Positions 9,189-19,598 of a stretch of 58,535 nt of DNA are shown piece after piece (the stretch's first letter is position 1; every line of letters begins with the position of its first letter). Below the pieces are notes generated by a model. That model was not told the origin of the DNA. It worked only from the letters and a program-made list of their open reading frames with translations, and made no database searches. The stretch covers positions 1-58,535 of the forward strand of contig JAUHYU010000017.1 of NCBI GenBank assembly GCA_030426345.1, given 5' to 3'. The stretch is from Bacteroidia bacterium (GTDB lineage Bacteria; Bacteroidota; Bacteroidia; Cytophagales; Cyclobacteriaceae). The position numbers and the translations under genes were made by a program.

Positions 9189-9593
9189 GTGAGTTATCTA
9201 AAAAGTAAAAGTTTTCAAAATGCACTAAAAAAGGCGGCAGGGGTAGCTACCAATCCTGATAAAATAGCTGATCTGTTAGGATCTGTTACAGAAAAAATGT
9301 CTGGAATGGATGGGCAGAAACAACGCGTCACAGAGTTTTTTGACAAGGTGAAAACCATGATGAGAATGCTCAGGTCATACATCAGCGGCGAATACCGTGA
9401 AATTCCATGGAAATCTCTTTTGATGATCATAGGCGCATTGTTGTATTTTATGATGCCAATTGACATGATTCCAGATTTTATACCACTTACCGGACTTGCT
9501 GACGATATCACGATTGTATTCCTTGTATTTGGAAGTATCAATGAGGATATCGAGAACTTTCTGGAATATGAACAATCCATAAAAAACAAATAG
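9189..9593 (+). CDS. YkvA/DUF1232-family membrane protein
   Basis: A 134-residue protein with a GTG start. The C-terminal half carries the DUF1232 signature: a membrane helix running into YFMMPIDMIPDFIPLTGLAD, then a second hydrophobic stretch. The function of this family is not established. The N-terminal half is charged and probably cytoplasmic. It is five bases upstream of the NAD(P)-binding gene, so an operon from 8653 to 10261 is likely. Confidence 0.85.
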   Translation: MSYLKSKSFQNALKKAAGVATNPDKIADLLGSVTEKMSGMDGQKQRVTEFFDKVKTMMRMLRSYISGEYREIPWKSLLMIIGALLYFMMPIDMIPDFIPLTGLADDITIVFLVFGSINEDIENFLEYEQSIKNK

Positions 9594-9598
9594 CTTAT

Positions 9599-10261
9599 AT
9601 GTCAAAAATAGCCTTGGTTGCCGGAGGTACCGGATTGGTTGGTTCGCATTTGGTTGAGCTTCTTGCAGATAGCAAGGAATATTCCGAGATCAAAGTGCTG
9701 GTTAGAAAGGGGAGTTCTGTGGCGAATAAAAAAGTCAATATAGTTGAAATTGACTACGACAGACTATCTGAATATGAAAGCCAACTTCAGGCAGACGCTG
9801 TGTTTTGTTGTCTGGGCACTACGATGAAAAAAGCAGGCTCTAAAGCAGCTTTTGAAAAAGTGGACTATACGTATCCTCTTGAGCTGGCAAAAGTATCTAA
9901 AATCCATGGAACCAAACAATTTCATTTGATTACCGCTATGGGTGCCAATCCCAAATCAAAGATTTATTATAATCAAGTAAAAGGCGAAATTGAAGAAGCC
10001 ATCGGGAAATTAAACTTTGAAAATCTGAATATCTACCGTCCTTCATTGCTCCTCGGCGAGAGAAAGGAACAGCGTTTTGGAGAAAAGGTTGGGGCTTTCC
10101 TTTCATGGATTTTGAAGCCTTTTTTTATAGGTAGTTTTAAAAAATATAGGGCCATCCACGCGAGGGTAGTAGCCCGTGCAATGGTTAATATTTCCATGGA
10201 AAATTTAGAGGGAAACCATATTTTCCTTTCAGATGCTATTCAGGAGCAGGGCGGGAATTAG
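9599..10261 (+). CDS. NAD(P)-binding Rossmann oxidoreductase-like protein
   Basis: A 220-residue atypical short-chain dehydrogenase/NAD(P)H-binding protein resembling the HTATIP2/TIP30 group. The N-terminal dinucleotide-binding motif is GGTGLVGSHLVELL (about 8-21), and a YNQVKGEIEEAI segment (about 124) supplies the YxxxK pair of the family. The substrate is unknown. Its 3' end overlaps the opposite membrane-protein gene by 26 bp. Codons around 9889-9911 match the dispersed CCATG repeat (SKIHG). Confidence 0.8.
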   Translation: MSKIALVAGGTGLVGSHLVELLADSKEYSEIKVLVRKGSSVANKKVNIVEIDYDRLSEYESQLQADAVFCCLGTTMKKAGSKAAFEKVDYTYPLELAKVSKIHGTKQFHLITAMGANPKSKIYYNQVKGEIEEAIGKLNFENLNIYRPSLLLGERKEQRFGEKVGAFLSWILKPFFIGSFKKYRAIHARVVARAMVNISMENLEGNHIFLSDAIQEQGGN

Positions 10262-11438
10262 ATTTTGTGTTAAATACGAACCTACCAATCAATACAATTA
10301 CAAAGCATACAAATATGGCAATGGACCAATAGGCCAAATGTGGTCTGTCTGATACTTCGGGCATCCATTTATTATATAAAGTCATATCCAACAGCGGATC
10401 AGGCAATACCTCCCAAGGTCTCGTGAGTACAATCGAGAGGCAAAAAGCCATTAAAAATCCATGAATTTTTGGCCGGGAAAGTAATAGGATTGAAAGTATG
10501 ATATAAGGGAATCCTAAAAAAATCAAACGTGTATAGTCTATGCCTCCGATCACACTTAAAGCAAGTACCGACAAACTCAAAATATGGATGATCCATTCAT
10601 TGTCTTTGTTTGGTTTCCACTTGATGCCTTTTTTGAAAACTAAAAATATAAAGGCCCCATAAGCCGCAAAAACAGCTAAGAACCAACGGAAGACGGACCT
10701 AGGGTTTGACGCCAACTCGCTAAGATGAAACGCTATCATCATTAAGGAGTTTCTCTCAGCACTGTTTGAGGTGTAATAATGGCTCAATGTCATTTTGGTA
10801 ATTATTCCAACCAGAAGTATGCCGGCCATCCATTTAAATGATGGAAATTCGTCTTTGGAGATTAAATACTGAATATAACTGATAACTAAAAGCGCAATTA
10901 TCAATGCGAGAAATAATTCTTTAGTTGCAATGGCAACTGGAGTTATTAACAGAAGTATTAAGTATTTCCTCCGTAAGAATAACAGCAGAAAAAGCACCTC
11001 AAATCCATAAACAGCCATGTCCACATTCACCGGGTCAATTGCATTTTGCCGGAAAGGCCCGACCCAGTGAAGGGCATAAAAACTTAAAATCAAAAAGATG
11101 TACAGTTTCCGTATTTTAAAATAAAGGAGTAAATAATAGATAGCCAGAAAGGAAAGCAAAGCGAAAAAAGTATTGATGATAAAAAAGCTTTTTTCTATAT
11201 CATTGCCAGGGATCAAAGAGGCAAGGAATGGAATTGCAATGCGGTTGTGGATGCCGAAGCGCACCTGATAAGGTGTTGGGTCGCCTTGGAAAAAATTGTA
11301 TATTTTTTCATATCCATTGGCGTCGGCCAATAGATTGGTTTTATAATCTATAGCCGGCTGATACCAATGGTAAAAGAATGCCAAAGTCAAACCGATCAAT
11401 AGAAGAAAGATATATGGAGTTAATTGCCGAATCGACAT
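10236..11438 (-). CDS. Polytopic inner-membrane protein of unknown function
   Basis: About 400 residues with roughly ten hydrophobic helices. An upstream TTG at 11447 is possible, but the ATG at 11438 is more natural. The first periplasmic loop after helix 1 is long and contains DANGYEKIYNF and RFGIHNRIAIPFL. This layout recalls GT-C-fold glycosyltransferases, but I see no diagnostic motif, so the function is unassigned. A CCATG repeat copy at 10442-10470 is read in frame as KIHGFLMAF within a late helix. Confidence 0.7.
   Translation of the reverse strand: MSIRQLTPYIFLLLIGLTLAFFYHWYQPAIDYKTNLLADANGYEKIYNFFQGDPTPYQVRFGIHNRIAIPFLASLIPGNDIEKSFFIINTFFALLSFLAIYYLLLYFKIRKLYIFLILSFYALHWVGPFRQNAIDPVNVDMAVYGFEVLFLLLFLRRKYLILLLITPVAIATKELFLALIIALLVISYIQYLISKDEFPSFKWMAGILLVGIITKMTLSHYYTSNSAERNSLMMIAFHLSELASNPRSVFRWFLAVFAAYGAFIFLVFKKGIKWKPNKDNEWIIHILSLSVLALSVIGGIDYTRLIFLGFPYIILSILLLSRPKIHGFLMAFCLSIVLTRPWEVLPDPLLDMTLYNKWMPEVSDRPHLAYWSIAIFVCFVIVLIGRFVFNTKSNSRPAPE
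10442..10470 (+). repeat. CCATG repeat inside a membrane-protein gene
   Basis: AAAAAGCCATTAAAAATCCA followed by TGAATTTTT matches the intergenic half-site almost throughout and resembles the copy at 22600. It keeps the host frame open. Confidence 0.6.
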
Positions 11439-11509
11439 GGAAATCAAAATTGATGAATTTGTTGAAATAAGTGTTTATTATTTACAAATTCAAAATTTAA
11501 ATAATAAAT

Positions 11510-11962
11510 ATGATTGCAGTAATTCAAAAGGTAAAAGAAGCAAGTGTAGGTATAGAAAATCAAACAGTAGGGCGGATTGGATTGGGGCTCATGGTACTTC
11601 TTGGAATTGAGGACAGTGATGGAGAAGAGGATATCTTATGGCTTTCGAGAAAAATTGTGAATATGCGGATTTTCGATGATGCTGATGGTGTGATGAACAA
11701 TAGTATCGTGGATGTTGGCGGGGATATTTTGCTGGTGAGCCAGTTTACGCTGCATGCTTCTACAAAAAAAGGTAATAGGCCGTCGTATATCAAAGCTGCC
11801 AGACCGGATATCGCTATTCCAATTTATGAAAAATTTATTGTTAAAATAGAAGCTGATTTGGGGAAACTGATACAAACGGGGAAGTTTGGTGCCATGATGC
11901 AGGTTTCACTTTGCAATGATGGTCCTGTCACAATTATTATAGATTCTAAAGACAAAAAATAA
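11510..11962 (+). CDS. dtd: D-aminoacyl-tRNA deacylase
   Basis: A 150-residue DTD that hydrolyses D-aminoacyl and mischarged glycyl esters from tRNA, a proofreading activity. The two active-site motifs are present: SQFTL (about 78-82) and the C-terminal NDGPVT (about 137-142), which contains the GP dipeptide that enforces chirality. The length is normal. Its stop overlaps the start of the MazG-like gene by one base (TAATG), so the two are translationally coupled. Confidence 0.95.
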   Translation: MIAVIQKVKEASVGIENQTVGRIGLGLMVLLGIEDSDGEEDILWLSRKIVNMRIFDDADGVMNNSIVDVGGDILLVSQFTLHASTKKGNRPSYIKAARPDIAIPIYEKFIVKIEADLGKLIQTGKFGAMMQVSLCNDGPVTIIIDSKDKK

Positions 11963-12288
11963 TGGAGATAAAAGAAGCGCAAAAGCTGGTGGACGAGTGG
12001 ATAAAAACTGTAGGTGTCAGGTATTTCAATGAACTGACGAATATGGCAATGCTCACAGAGGAAGTGGGTGAGGTGGCGAGGATCATTGCCAGAAAGTATG
12101 GGGAGCAATCGTTCAAACCATCAGATAAGGAAGTGAACCTTGAGGATGAAATGGCAGATGTGTTATGGGTTTTGATATGTTTGGCCAATCAAACGGGAGT
12201 CGATTTGACGGAGGCATTCAAAAGAAATCTGGAAAAGAAAACTAAACGGGATGCTAATAGACATAAGAATAATCCGAAATTGGGTTGA
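11962..12288 (+). CDS. MazG-like nucleotide pyrophosphohydrolase
   Basis: A 108-residue all-alpha NTP pyrophosphatase. The metal-binding pattern is visible as LTEEVGEVARII (about 31-42; EExxE-type) and NLEDEMADVLWVLICLA (about 60-76; ExxD-type). Single-domain proteins of this class hydrolyse nucleoside triphosphates, possibly non-canonical ones, to monophosphates. It is coupled to dtd, a pairing common in Bacteroidota. Confidence 0.88.
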   Translation: MEIKEAQKLVDEWIKTVGVRYFNELTNMAMLTEEVGEVARIIARKYGEQSFKPSDKEVNLEDEMADVLWVLICLANQTGVDLTEAFKRNLEKKTKRDANRHKNNPKLG

Positions 12289-12298
12289 TAGTTTTTAA

Positions 12299-13024
12299 CT
12301 AAAACAACATATCATCCAACTTCATTTTTTGGATATAATTTCCTTTCAATACAGGAATAACTTTGCACCCATCAAGCTTCAGACAATAGTCGATGTCTTT
12401 TTCCAAATCCATTCCCAACAACCTATTGTAATGTGAAGAACTCGCGAGGCCTGACTTAAGGTTGCCTTTATGCTGCTTGTAAAGGTTTTCTGCCATGAGA
12501 GGCACGTCCGAATCGTGGGCAAAAGCCTGCTTTAATCCATGAACAATCGCCCCAGCAAATAGCGTGTCTTCCATGTTTACCTTGCCTTTCCATCCCGCAC
12601 AGTGCAACAACAAATCACAAGGAAGTCGTTCCAGATAAGCCAGCAAGGCAGAGTAATTTAAAAAAGAACCGATAATCACCTGCAAAGCTCCAACTGACTT
12701 CTTTAGGGCAATAGTGCCATTGGTAGTAGTCATGGCAATTTTCTTTCCTTCCAGATCCGGATTCATATAGCTGAACGGAGAATTACCAAGGTCAAAGCCG
12801 CCAACTTTTTTGCCGCCCCTTTCGGCAGCACCAATGTATCCTTTCGTTTTTAGCTCTTGGCACTCACCCAGCGATGCCACTGGTCGAATAGCCTCAACTC
12901 CATGAGAGATGGCAGTAGTGATGGAGGTAGTCGCCCTGAAAATATCAATCACGACAACAACAGTTCCATTCAGATCATGCTGATGGATCAGGTCTGGGGT
13001 CAAGCAGATGTCTATTTTTTTCAT
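12299..13024 (-). CDS. comB: 2-phosphosulfolactate phosphatase family protein (ComB)
   Basis: A 241-residue ComB-like Mg-dependent phosphatase. In methanogens the enzyme releases sulfolactate in coenzyme M synthesis; in bacteria the substrate is usually unproven. Family marks include VVVIDIFRATTSI near residue 25, GAAERGG with KVGGFDLGNSP (about 64-81), and TTTNGTIAL (about 98). It lies 18 bp after gcvT on the same strand, so the two are probably co-transcribed. Its start codon lies in CTTATTTCCATGAA, which resembles the CCATG repeat. Confidence 0.87.
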   Translation of the reverse strand: MKKIDICLTPDLIHQHDLNGTVVVVIDIFRATTSITTAISHGVEAIRPVASLGECQELKTKGYIGAAERGGKKVGGFDLGNSPFSYMNPDLEGKKIAMTTTNGTIALKKSVGALQVIIGSFLNYSALLAYLERLPCDLLLHCAGWKGKVNMEDTLFAGAIVHGLKQAFAHDSDVPLMAENLYKQHKGNLKSGLASSSHYNRLLGMDLEKDIDYCLKLDGCKVIPVLKGNYIQKMKLDDMLF

Positions 13025-13042
13025 GGAAATAAGAGGGATTAT

Positions 13043-14122
13043 TTATGCTTTATAAAAAGGAGGCCGAACTACCTTAGCCTTGAGCTTTCGTTTCCTCACG
13101 GCAATAAAAAAAATGGTATCCGATTGGGTGAATTTGGTTTCTACATAACCCAGGCCGATACCGATGCCTAAAGATGGAGACATGCTGCCGGAAGTAACCT
13201 TGCCAATGATGTTATCATTCGCATCCAAAATATCATATCCGGATCTTGGAATGCCTTTTTCTTCCATGACAAAACCAACTAGCTTATTTTTGGTGCCAGC
13301 TGCTTTCTGAGCTTTTAAATTATTAGAATTGGTAAATTCTTTTGAGAATTTGGTAATCCATCCCAAGCCTGCTTCGATAGGTGAAGTGGTGTCATCAATA
13401 TCATTTCCGTAAAGAGCAAAACCCATTTCAAGACGTAAGGTGTCGCGCGAACCAAGCCCGGCAGGCTTAGTGTCAAATTCCTCACCGGCTTTCATAATCT
13501 CATCCCAGACCTGAGCAGCAGATTCATTGTTGACATAAATTTCAAACCCTCCAGACCCTGTGTAGCCCGTAGCTGATATTATGGCCTCAAAAAACCCTAT
13601 TTTTCCATGAGTGAAAGTGTAATAAGACAAAGACGAAAGATTGGTTTCTGTGAGCTTTTGCAGGGTATTGATCGCATTGGGGCCCTGAACCGCTAGCAGG
13701 GAAGTGTTGTCAGAAATATTTTCCATTTCAGCCTCAAGATCATTATGCTTAGCAATCCAATCCCAATCTTTTTGGATGTTGCTGGCATTCACTACAAGCA
13801 TATATTCTTCTTCCCTCAGCATGTATACGAGCAGATCATCTACGATGCCTCCGTCGGCGTTTGGTAGGCAAGAATACTGAACTTTTCCAGGGGTTAGAAT
13901 CGATGCGTCATTGCTACATATTTTCTGAATCAGGCCCAAAGCGTTCGGGCCTTTTACCAAAAATTCACCCATATGAGATACATCAAACACGCCGACACTA
14001 TTTCTGACAGCATGGTGTTCTTCCAATTCAGATCCGTAGCGCACAGGCATTTCGTATCCGGCAAATGGAACCATTTTGGCTCCAAGGTCAATATGTTTTT
14101 TATATAATGCGGTTTTTTTCAT
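13043..14122 (-). CDS. gcvT: Aminomethyltransferase (glycine cleavage T-protein)
   Basis: A 359-residue GcvT that takes the aminomethyl group from lipoyl-H protein, releases ammonia and forms 5,10-methylene-tetrahydrofolate. Recognisable segments are the N-terminal GAKMVPFAGYEMPVRY, FDVSHMGEF, the folate-site region around YTGSGGFEIY and LGSRDTLRLEMGFALYGND. The length is normal. A minus-strand TATATTTG box at 14140-14147 is a plausible promoter. gcvP is 11 kb away and gcvH is not in the window. Confidence 0.95.
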   Translation of the reverse strand: MKKTALYKKHIDLGAKMVPFAGYEMPVRYGSELEEHHAVRNSVGVFDVSHMGEFLVKGPNALGLIQKICSNDASILTPGKVQYSCLPNADGGIVDDLLVYMLREEEYMLVVNASNIQKDWDWIAKHNDLEAEMENISDNTSLLAVQGPNAINTLQKLTETNLSSLSYYTFTHGKIGFFEAIISATGYTGSGGFEIYVNNESAAQVWDEIMKAGEEFDTKPAGLGSRDTLRLEMGFALYGNDIDDTTSPIEAGLGWITKFSKEFTNSNNLKAQKAAGTKNKLVGFVMEEKGIPRSGYDILDANDNIIGKVTSGSMSPSLGIGIGLGYVETKFTQSDTIFFIAVRKRKLKAKVVRPPFYKA

Positions 14123-14221
14123 GTGTTGGTCTTTTGCGGCAAATATATTAATTAAAACAGCATGCCGTATTCTATTACCACAATGAATATTAATAATTCT
14201 TTACTAACGCCCTTAATTTCT

Positions 14222-14229
14222 TAGTTTTG
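14222..14229 (+). promoter_or_regulatory. -7 box for the alanine symporter gene
   Basis: TAGTTTTG matches TAnnTTTG and lies 26 bp upstream of the start codon. No clear TTG -33 element is visible. Confidence 0.4.
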
Positions 14230-14255
14230 TCAATTGTACAATTTGTAAAAGGTTT

Positions 14256-15959
14256 ATGCAGGAGTTACATGAAGTATTAAAATCAATTGATGGATTGATT
14301 GGCGGGGCACAATGGTTCGCTTATTTACTTTTATTCACGGGCGTTTTTTTTACTATATATCTCAAATTTCCTCAAATCAGATATTTCCGTCACGCCATAA
14401 AAATTGTAAAAGGAAAATTTGATAAATCTGATGATGAAGGAGATACATCACATTTTCAGGCATTGGCTACAGCACTTTCCGGTACGGTAGGCACCGGAAA
14501 TATCGCGGGAGTGGCCTTGGCAGTTTATCTCGGCGGACCGGCAGCTTTATTTTGGATGCTCGTGACAGCGGCGGTAGGTATGACTACAAAATTTGTGGAA
14601 GTTACCTTATCGCATAAATATCGAGAAAAGACAGCTGACGGTACTATTGCCGGTGGGCCAATGTACTACATGAAAAATGCTGATTTTAATTTTTTTGGTA
14701 AGAAATTAAATTTCAAATGGATGGCTGTGCTATTTGCAATTGCTACGGTTTTTTCATCCTTTGGTACAGGAAATTTACCTCAGATCAATAGTATTTCCAA
14801 CTCTGTGTTGGCCACTTTTGGAGTGGATAGATGGGTGACTGGGTCGGTGCTGGCAGTTTTGCTTAGCTTAGTAATCATCGGCGGTATTAAGCGAATTGCT
14901 AAAGTTACAGAACGCCTGGTTCCAGCTATGGCGGCGATATATTTAATTGGGGCACTTTCGGTGATTTTATTCAACTATGAAAACATCATACCATCGATAA
15001 TCTCCATTTTTTCAGATATTTTCACAGGCACAGCTGCTTCTGGTGGGTTTCTTGGTTCGGCACTGATTTTTGCATTTAACAAAGGTGTTGGTCGGGGATT
15101 GTTTAGCAATGAAGCAGGCCAGGGTTCTGCACCAATCGCACATGCTGCTGCCAAGGCACACGAACCGGTTTCCGAAGGAATGGTAGCGATTTTAGAGCCA
15201 TTTATTGATACTATTGTTATTTGCACGATCACGGGGCTTGTTCTATTATCTTCTGGAGTTTGGAATGAAAAACATATCAATGTTTTTCAAAATACTGATA
15301 CACATATTTTGAGCCGTGTATATGATGAAAACAACAAAGTGGATGTTGATCAGCTTTTCAATTATCTGAATTATAATGAACCGATAGAATTATTTTCAGG
15401 CCAACTTGAAGTAAAGGAAGGTGAAATAACCAATGATCTTAGTGTAATCCATGCACGATCTATCGCAGAGGATGTAGTGGTGTTAAAAGATGAAGCACCA
15501 TTCACAGGAAATATTGAAGTGAATGAAGGTAATTTGATTGATCCTAATAATGAGTATCAACTCGAAGGAAAATCTTTGGTACACAGTGCGCCGTTAACGA
15601 CAATCGCATTTACGAAAAGTTTCTTTGGAGAATTTGGACAATATATAGTTTCGATTGGGTTGTTGCTATTTGCGTTTTCCACAGCTATATCGTGGTCGTA
15701 TTATGGCGATAGGGCCATGACTTTTCTCTTTGGGCCAAAGTCGGTGATCTATTATAGGCTATTTTATGTAGCGGGTTTTTTTGTGGCTTCATTCGTAGAT
15801 ACGACTATAATTTGGACTTTTGCAGGAATTACCATTGCATTGATGACTTTGCCCAACCTAATAGGGATTTTGTTTTTGCGCAAAGAGATGAAATCTACAG
15901 TAAACAAATATTGGGATGATTTTAAGCAGGAATATCCTAATGAAAAAACACCGAATTAG
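14256..15959 (+). CDS. Sodium:alanine symporter family (AGCS) transporter
   Basis: A 567-residue inner-membrane carrier that would import alanine or glycine with sodium. Family motifs are clear: [20 protein letters not shown] (about 77), the GGPMYYM segment (about 133), [17 protein letters not shown] (about 285-301) and [10 protein letters not shown] near residue 480. It is about 100 residues longer than the usual length because of a hydrophilic insertion at about 335-448, after helix 8, that carries no motif I recognise. It is divergent from gcvT, which consumes glycine. Confidence 0.92.
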   Translation: MQELHEVLKSIDGLIGGAQWFAYLLLFTGVFFTIYLKFPQIRYFRHAIKIVKGKFDKSDDEGDTSHFQALATALSGTVGTGNIAGVALAVYLGGPAALFWMLVTAAVGMTTKFVEVTLSHKYREKTADGTIAGGPMYYMKNADFNFFGKKLNFKWMAVLFAIATVFSSFGTGNLPQINSISNSVLATFGVDRWVTGSVLAVLLSLVIIGGIKRIAKVTERLVPAMAAIYLIGALSVILFNYENIIPSIISIFSDIFTGTAASGGFLGSALIFAFNKGVGRGLFSNEAGQGSAPIAHAAAKAHEPVSEGMVAILEPFIDTIVICTITGLVLLSSGVWNEKHINVFQNTDTHILSRVYDENNKVDVDQLFNYLNYNEPIELFSGQLEVKEGEITNDLSVIHARSIAEDVVVLKDEAPFTGNIEVNEGNLIDPNNEYQLEGKSLVHSAPLTTIAFTKSFFGEFGQYIVSIGLLLFAFSTAISWSYYGDRAMTFLFGPKSVIYYRLFYVAGFFVASFVDTTIIWTFAGITIALMTLPNLIGILFLRKEMKSTVNKYWDDFKQEYPNEKTPN

Positions 15960-15973
15960 TTCGGTGCGGATAA

Positions 15974-15996
15974 ATCATGGATTTTGGATAGCTTTT
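15974..15996 (-). repeat. CCATG dispersed repeat, half-copy
   Basis: Minus-strand half-site AAAAGCTATCCAAAATCCAT then GAT, 15 bp after the symporter stop. The rest of the 270-bp gap holds a 29-codon open frame and the secA -7 box. Confidence 0.65.
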
Positions 15997-16067
15997 ATGA
16001 AAATAAAAATCAAATTTTTCTTATAAAGGTAATCTACTTTGAAAAGATAACGTTGAAAAGTAGGGCT

Positions 16068-16157
16068 ATGAAAAAAAGTAGGGTTTCATTATTTGCCAAA
16101 TTAGTAGCTTCGGCCTTTTTGCAGCAAGGCATTCAAGGCCGGGCACTATGTAACTAA
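16068..16157 (+). CDS. Possible 29-codon leader peptide upstream of secA
   Basis: ATG to TAA encodes a short peptide beginning MKKSRVSLFAKLVASAF, a lysine-rich start followed by a hydrophobic run like a truncated signal peptide, and ending GRALCN. It ends 72 bp before secA. A 7-bp inverted repeat (CGGCCTT, 16111-16117, with AAGGCCG, 16135-16141) lies inside it. Secretion monitors such as SecM occupy the same place in other bacteria, but nothing here proves translation or arrest. The putative secA promoter lies downstream of it, which weakens a leader role. Confidence 0.25.
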   Translation: MKKSRVSLFAKLVASAFLQQGIQGRALCN

Positions 16158-16193
16158 CCATAATAAAAAGCTGAAATATTCACGAGAAAGCAA

Positions 16194-16201
16194 TAACTTT
16201 G
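16194..16201 (+). promoter_or_regulatory. -7 box for secA
   Basis: TAACTTTG matches TAnnTTTG and sits 28 bp upstream of the secA start. No good TTG -33 box is visible. Confidence 0.4.
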
Positions 16202-16229
16202 CGATTATTTTTAAATCTGAAGTAGTAAA

Positions 16230-19200
16230 ATGATAGGTAAAACATTAACAAAAATATTTGGCACCAAGTCCGACAGGGATATTAAATCGGTACTGCCATA
16301 TGTAAAACAAACCAATGAAGAATACGGAAAACTTCAGGCAATTAGTGACGATGAACTACGGGCCAAAACCAATGCCGTAAAAGAAGAAATAGGCAATCAA
16401 CTCAAAGATATAGACACAAAAATCGCAGACCTACAGCAAAAGGTAGACAGTGATCCTGAAATGGATATCCATGAAAAGGAGACGATATTTAATCAAATCG
16501 ATACTCTGGAGGAAGATAGGAATAAAAAGTTGGAAGAAGTATTGCTGGAAGTGCTCCCTCAAGCATTTGCTATTGTAAAGGAGACGGCCAGAAGGTTTAA
16601 GGAAAATGAAAAGTTGGTAGTGACAGCTACCATGCGAGATAAGCAACTTGCCGCAAAGTTTGAGCATGTCGAAATGGATGGTGAAAAGGCCATCTGGCAC
16701 AATGAATGGTTGGCTGCAGGCAATAAGATGAAATGGGAAATGTTGCACTATGATGTGCAGCTCATCGGTGGTATTGTATTGCATCAGGGAAAGATCGCAG
16801 AGATGGCTACTGGTGAAGGAAAAACCTTGGTAGCGACATTACCTGCATTTTTGAATGCACTTTCTAATCGAGGTGTACATATCGTTACCGTGAATAATTA
16901 CCTTGCCACAAGGGATTCTGAATGGATGGGACCACTGTTCGAATTTCATGGAATTTCAGTGGATTGTATAGATAAATATGAACCCAATTCTGACGCAAGG
17001 AGACAAGCCTATGCTTGCGATATTATTTACGGCACGAACAATGAATTTGGGTTTGACTATCTCCGCGATAATATGTCGAGGGAGGTAGATGATTTGGTTC
17101 AGAAAAAGCATCACTACGCCATGGTCGATGAGGTCGATTCCGTATTGATAGATGATGCACGGACGCCATTGATCATTTCTGGGCCGGTTCCGAAAGGCGA
17201 TGAACATCAGTTCTATCAGTTGAAACCGAGGATTCAGAAACTAGTGGATGCACAGAAAAAAGTTGTTGCCCAGTTTCTGATTGATGCAAAAAAAGCAATA
17301 AAGGAGGGAAATGAGAAAGAAGCCGGTTTGCCTTCATTTCGCGCATTTCGCGGTTTGCCAAAGTACAAGCCGTTGATCAAATACTTGAGTGAGCCGGGCA
17401 TGAAAATGATCCAGCAGAAAACAGAGAACATTTATCTTCAGGACAATTCCAAATTGATGCCCGAGGCTGATGAACCGCTCTATTTTACTATAGATGAAAA
17501 AAATAACAGTATTGATCTGACAGAACGCGGCATCGACCTAATCACTGGAGAAGGTGAAGATTCTAATTTCTTCATTCTGCCCGACATCGGGTCTGAAATC
17601 GCCGAATATGAAAACAACGAAGCACTTTCTGAACAAGAAGTTATAAAAAATAAAGAAGAGTTGATCCGGGATTATTCTGAAAAAGCAGATAGAATCCATA
17701 CGGTAAACCAACTGCTCAAGGCATATACACTTTTTGAGAAGGACACAGAATACATTCTAGTGGACGGAAAGGTGAAAATTGTAGATGAGCAAACCGGACG
17801 TGTCATGGAAGGCAGACGGTATTCTGATGGACTGCATCAGGCAATAGAGGCGAAGGAGAATGTGAAGGTGGAAGATGCCACACAGACTTATGCCACTATC
17901 ACCCTACAAAATTATTTCAGGATGTACCACAAGTTGGCTGGCATGACTGGAACTGCAGAAACGGAAGCTGGAGAATTTTGGGATATCTATAAATTGGATG
18001 TGGTGGTTATCCCCACCAACAAGCCAATTGTACGGGACGATAGAGAAGACAAAGTTTATAAAACAGTTCGGGAAAAATTTAATGCAGTTGTAGAAGAAAT
18101 TGTAGAATTGACAGGAGAAGGCCGACCAGTTCTTGTAGGAACTACTTCTGTAGAAATATCAGAGGTGCTGAGCCGAATGCTGCATATGCGCAAGATCAAG
18201 CATCAGGTCTTGAATGCCAAGCAGCACCAACGTGAAGCAGAAGTGGTTCGGTCAGCCGGGGAATCCGGGAATGTGACCATTGCCACAAACATGGCAGGTA
18301 GGGGAACAGATATAAAGTTGACGCCAGAATCAAAAGCGGCGGGAGGACTGGCCATTGTAGGTACAGAACGGCATGAATCTCGAAGAGTGGATCGGCAGCT
18401 TCGAGGTAGGTCTGGGAGACAAGGAGATCCGGGAGCAACCCAGTTTTTCGTTTCATTGGAAGACAATCTAATGCGATTGTTTGGATCAGACAGGATTGCT
18501 AAGCTTATGGATAGAATGGGCTTAAAAGAGGGCGAGGTGATTCAGCATTCCATGATTTCCAAATCAATTGAACGGGCTCAAAAGAAGGTGGAAGAAAATA
18601 ACTTTGGCACTAGAAAACGTCTTTTGGAGTATGATGATGTGATGAATTCGCAGCGTGAGGTTATTTACAAGCGCCGTAAAAATGCGCTATTTGGAGAGCG
18701 ATTGCAGTTGGATATCCTAAATATGCTATATGATACCTGTGATGACATAGCATTGAATACCAAAGGTGCAGATGACTACGATAGCATGCGATTGAATTGT
18801 ATCAGCATCCTTGGGTTGGATATCAAGTTGACCAAGGAGGAATTTGGGGAGATGTCAGAATCAGAATTGGCAGACAAGTTATATAAAGATGGGCTAGCGA
18901 ATTATAAAGAAAAGAATAAGCTGATTTCTGAGAGGGCCACACCTATTTTTAAAGATATATATAAAAATAAAGGAGCTACTGTGGTAGACGTGCTTGTTCC
19001 GATCACCGATGGGAAAAAACAGATTGGAGTTTCGACGAACCTACAGAAAAATATAGAAACGGATTGCAAGGAGCTGATCCTGAGCATGGAAAAAATAGCT
19101 ACTTTGGCCATTATTGATCAATTGTGGAAAGAGCACTTGCGTGAAATGGATGACCTGAAGCAATCGGTTCAAAATGCGGTGTATGAGCAAAAGGATCCTT

Positions 19201-19586
19201 TACTTATTTATAAATTTGAAGCTTTTGAGTTGTTTAAAAGGTTTGTAGCAAAGGTGAATGAAGAAACTATTTCTTTTCTTACCAAAGCAGATTTACCGGT
19301 TCGACAACCTGAAGATGTACAGGAAGCGCGGAATAGGAGAGAGGTTAGAAAAAATTACCGAGAATCAAAGGAAGAGTCTAAGTCATTGTTGTCCGGTGGG
19401 GAAAACCCCGAAGCAAGGAATAGGCCTCCGGTCGAGAAGGTTTCACCAAGGCATTCAGCAGATTTGCCGGGAAGAAATGATCGTGTCAACGTGCAATATG
19501 AAGATGGAACGGTAAAAAAAGAGGTGAAGTTCAAAACTGTTGAACAAGATGTGATGTCCAATAAATGTGTCATTATTGAAGATTAA
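16230..19586 (+). CDS. secA: Preprotein translocase ATPase SecA
   Basis: A 1118-residue SecA that drives unfolded preproteins through SecYEG by ATP hydrolysis. Walker A is in [20 protein letters not shown] (about residue 190), Walker B is [20 protein letters not shown], and the helicase-like NBD2 has [13 protein letters not shown] and [14 protein letters not shown]. It is longer than the roughly 900-residue E. coli enzyme because of insertions typical of Bacteroidota (for example about 340-420). It ends in [10 protein letters not shown] and has no C-terminal zinc-binding CxC motif. A lipoprotein gene follows after 12 bp. Confidence 0.97.
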   Translation: MIGKTLTKIFGTKSDRDIKSVLPYVKQTNEEYGKLQAISDDELRAKTNAVKEEIGNQLKDIDTKIADLQQKVDSDPEMDIHEKETIFNQIDTLEEDRNKKLEEVLLEVLPQAFAIVKETARRFKENEKLVVTATMRDKQLAAKFEHVEMDGEKAIWHNEWLAAGNKMKWEMLHYDVQLIGGIVLHQGKIAEMATGEGKTLVATLPAFLNALSNRGVHIVTVNNYLATRDSEWMGPLFEFHGISVDCIDKYEPNSDARRQAYACDIIYGTNNEFGFDYLRDNMSREVDDLVQKKHHYAMVDEVDSVLIDDARTPLIISGPVPKGDEHQFYQLKPRIQKLVDAQKKVVAQFLIDAKKAIKEGNEKEAGLPSFRAFRGLPKYKPLIKYLSEPGMKMIQQKTENIYLQDNSKLMPEADEPLYFTIDEKNNSIDLTERGIDLITGEGEDSNFFILPDIGSEIAEYENNEALSEQEVIKNKEELIRDYSEKADRIHTVNQLLKAYTLFEKDTEYILVDGKVKIVDEQTGRVMEGRRYSDGLHQAIEAKENVKVEDATQTYATITLQNYFRMYHKLAGMTGTAETEAGEFWDIYKLDVVVIPTNKPIVRDDREDKVYKTVREKFNAVVEEIVELTGEGRPVLVGTTSVEISEVLSRMLHMRKIKHQVLNAKQHQREAEVVRSAGESGNVTIATNMAGRGTDIKLTPESKAAGGLAIVGTERHESRRVDRQLRGRSGRQGDPGATQFFVSLEDNLMRLFGSDRIAKLMDRMGLKEGEVIQHSMISKSIERAQKKVEENNFGTRKRLLEYDDVMNSQREVIYKRRKNALFGERLQLDILNMLYDTCDDIALNTKGADDYDSMRLNCISILGLDIKLTKEEFGEMSESELADKLYKDGLANYKEKNKLISERATPIFKDIYKNKGATVVDVLVPITDGKKQIGVSTNLQKNIETDCKELILSMEKIATLAIIDQLWKEHLREMDDLKQSVQNAVYEQKDPLLIYKFEAFELFKRFVAKVNEETISFLTKADLPVRQPEDVQEARNRREVRKNYRESKEESKSLLSGGENPEARNRPPVEKVSPRHSADLPGRNDRVNVQYEDGTVKKEVKFKTVEQDVMSNKCVIIED

Positions 19587-19598
19587 ATCAAAAGAAGA

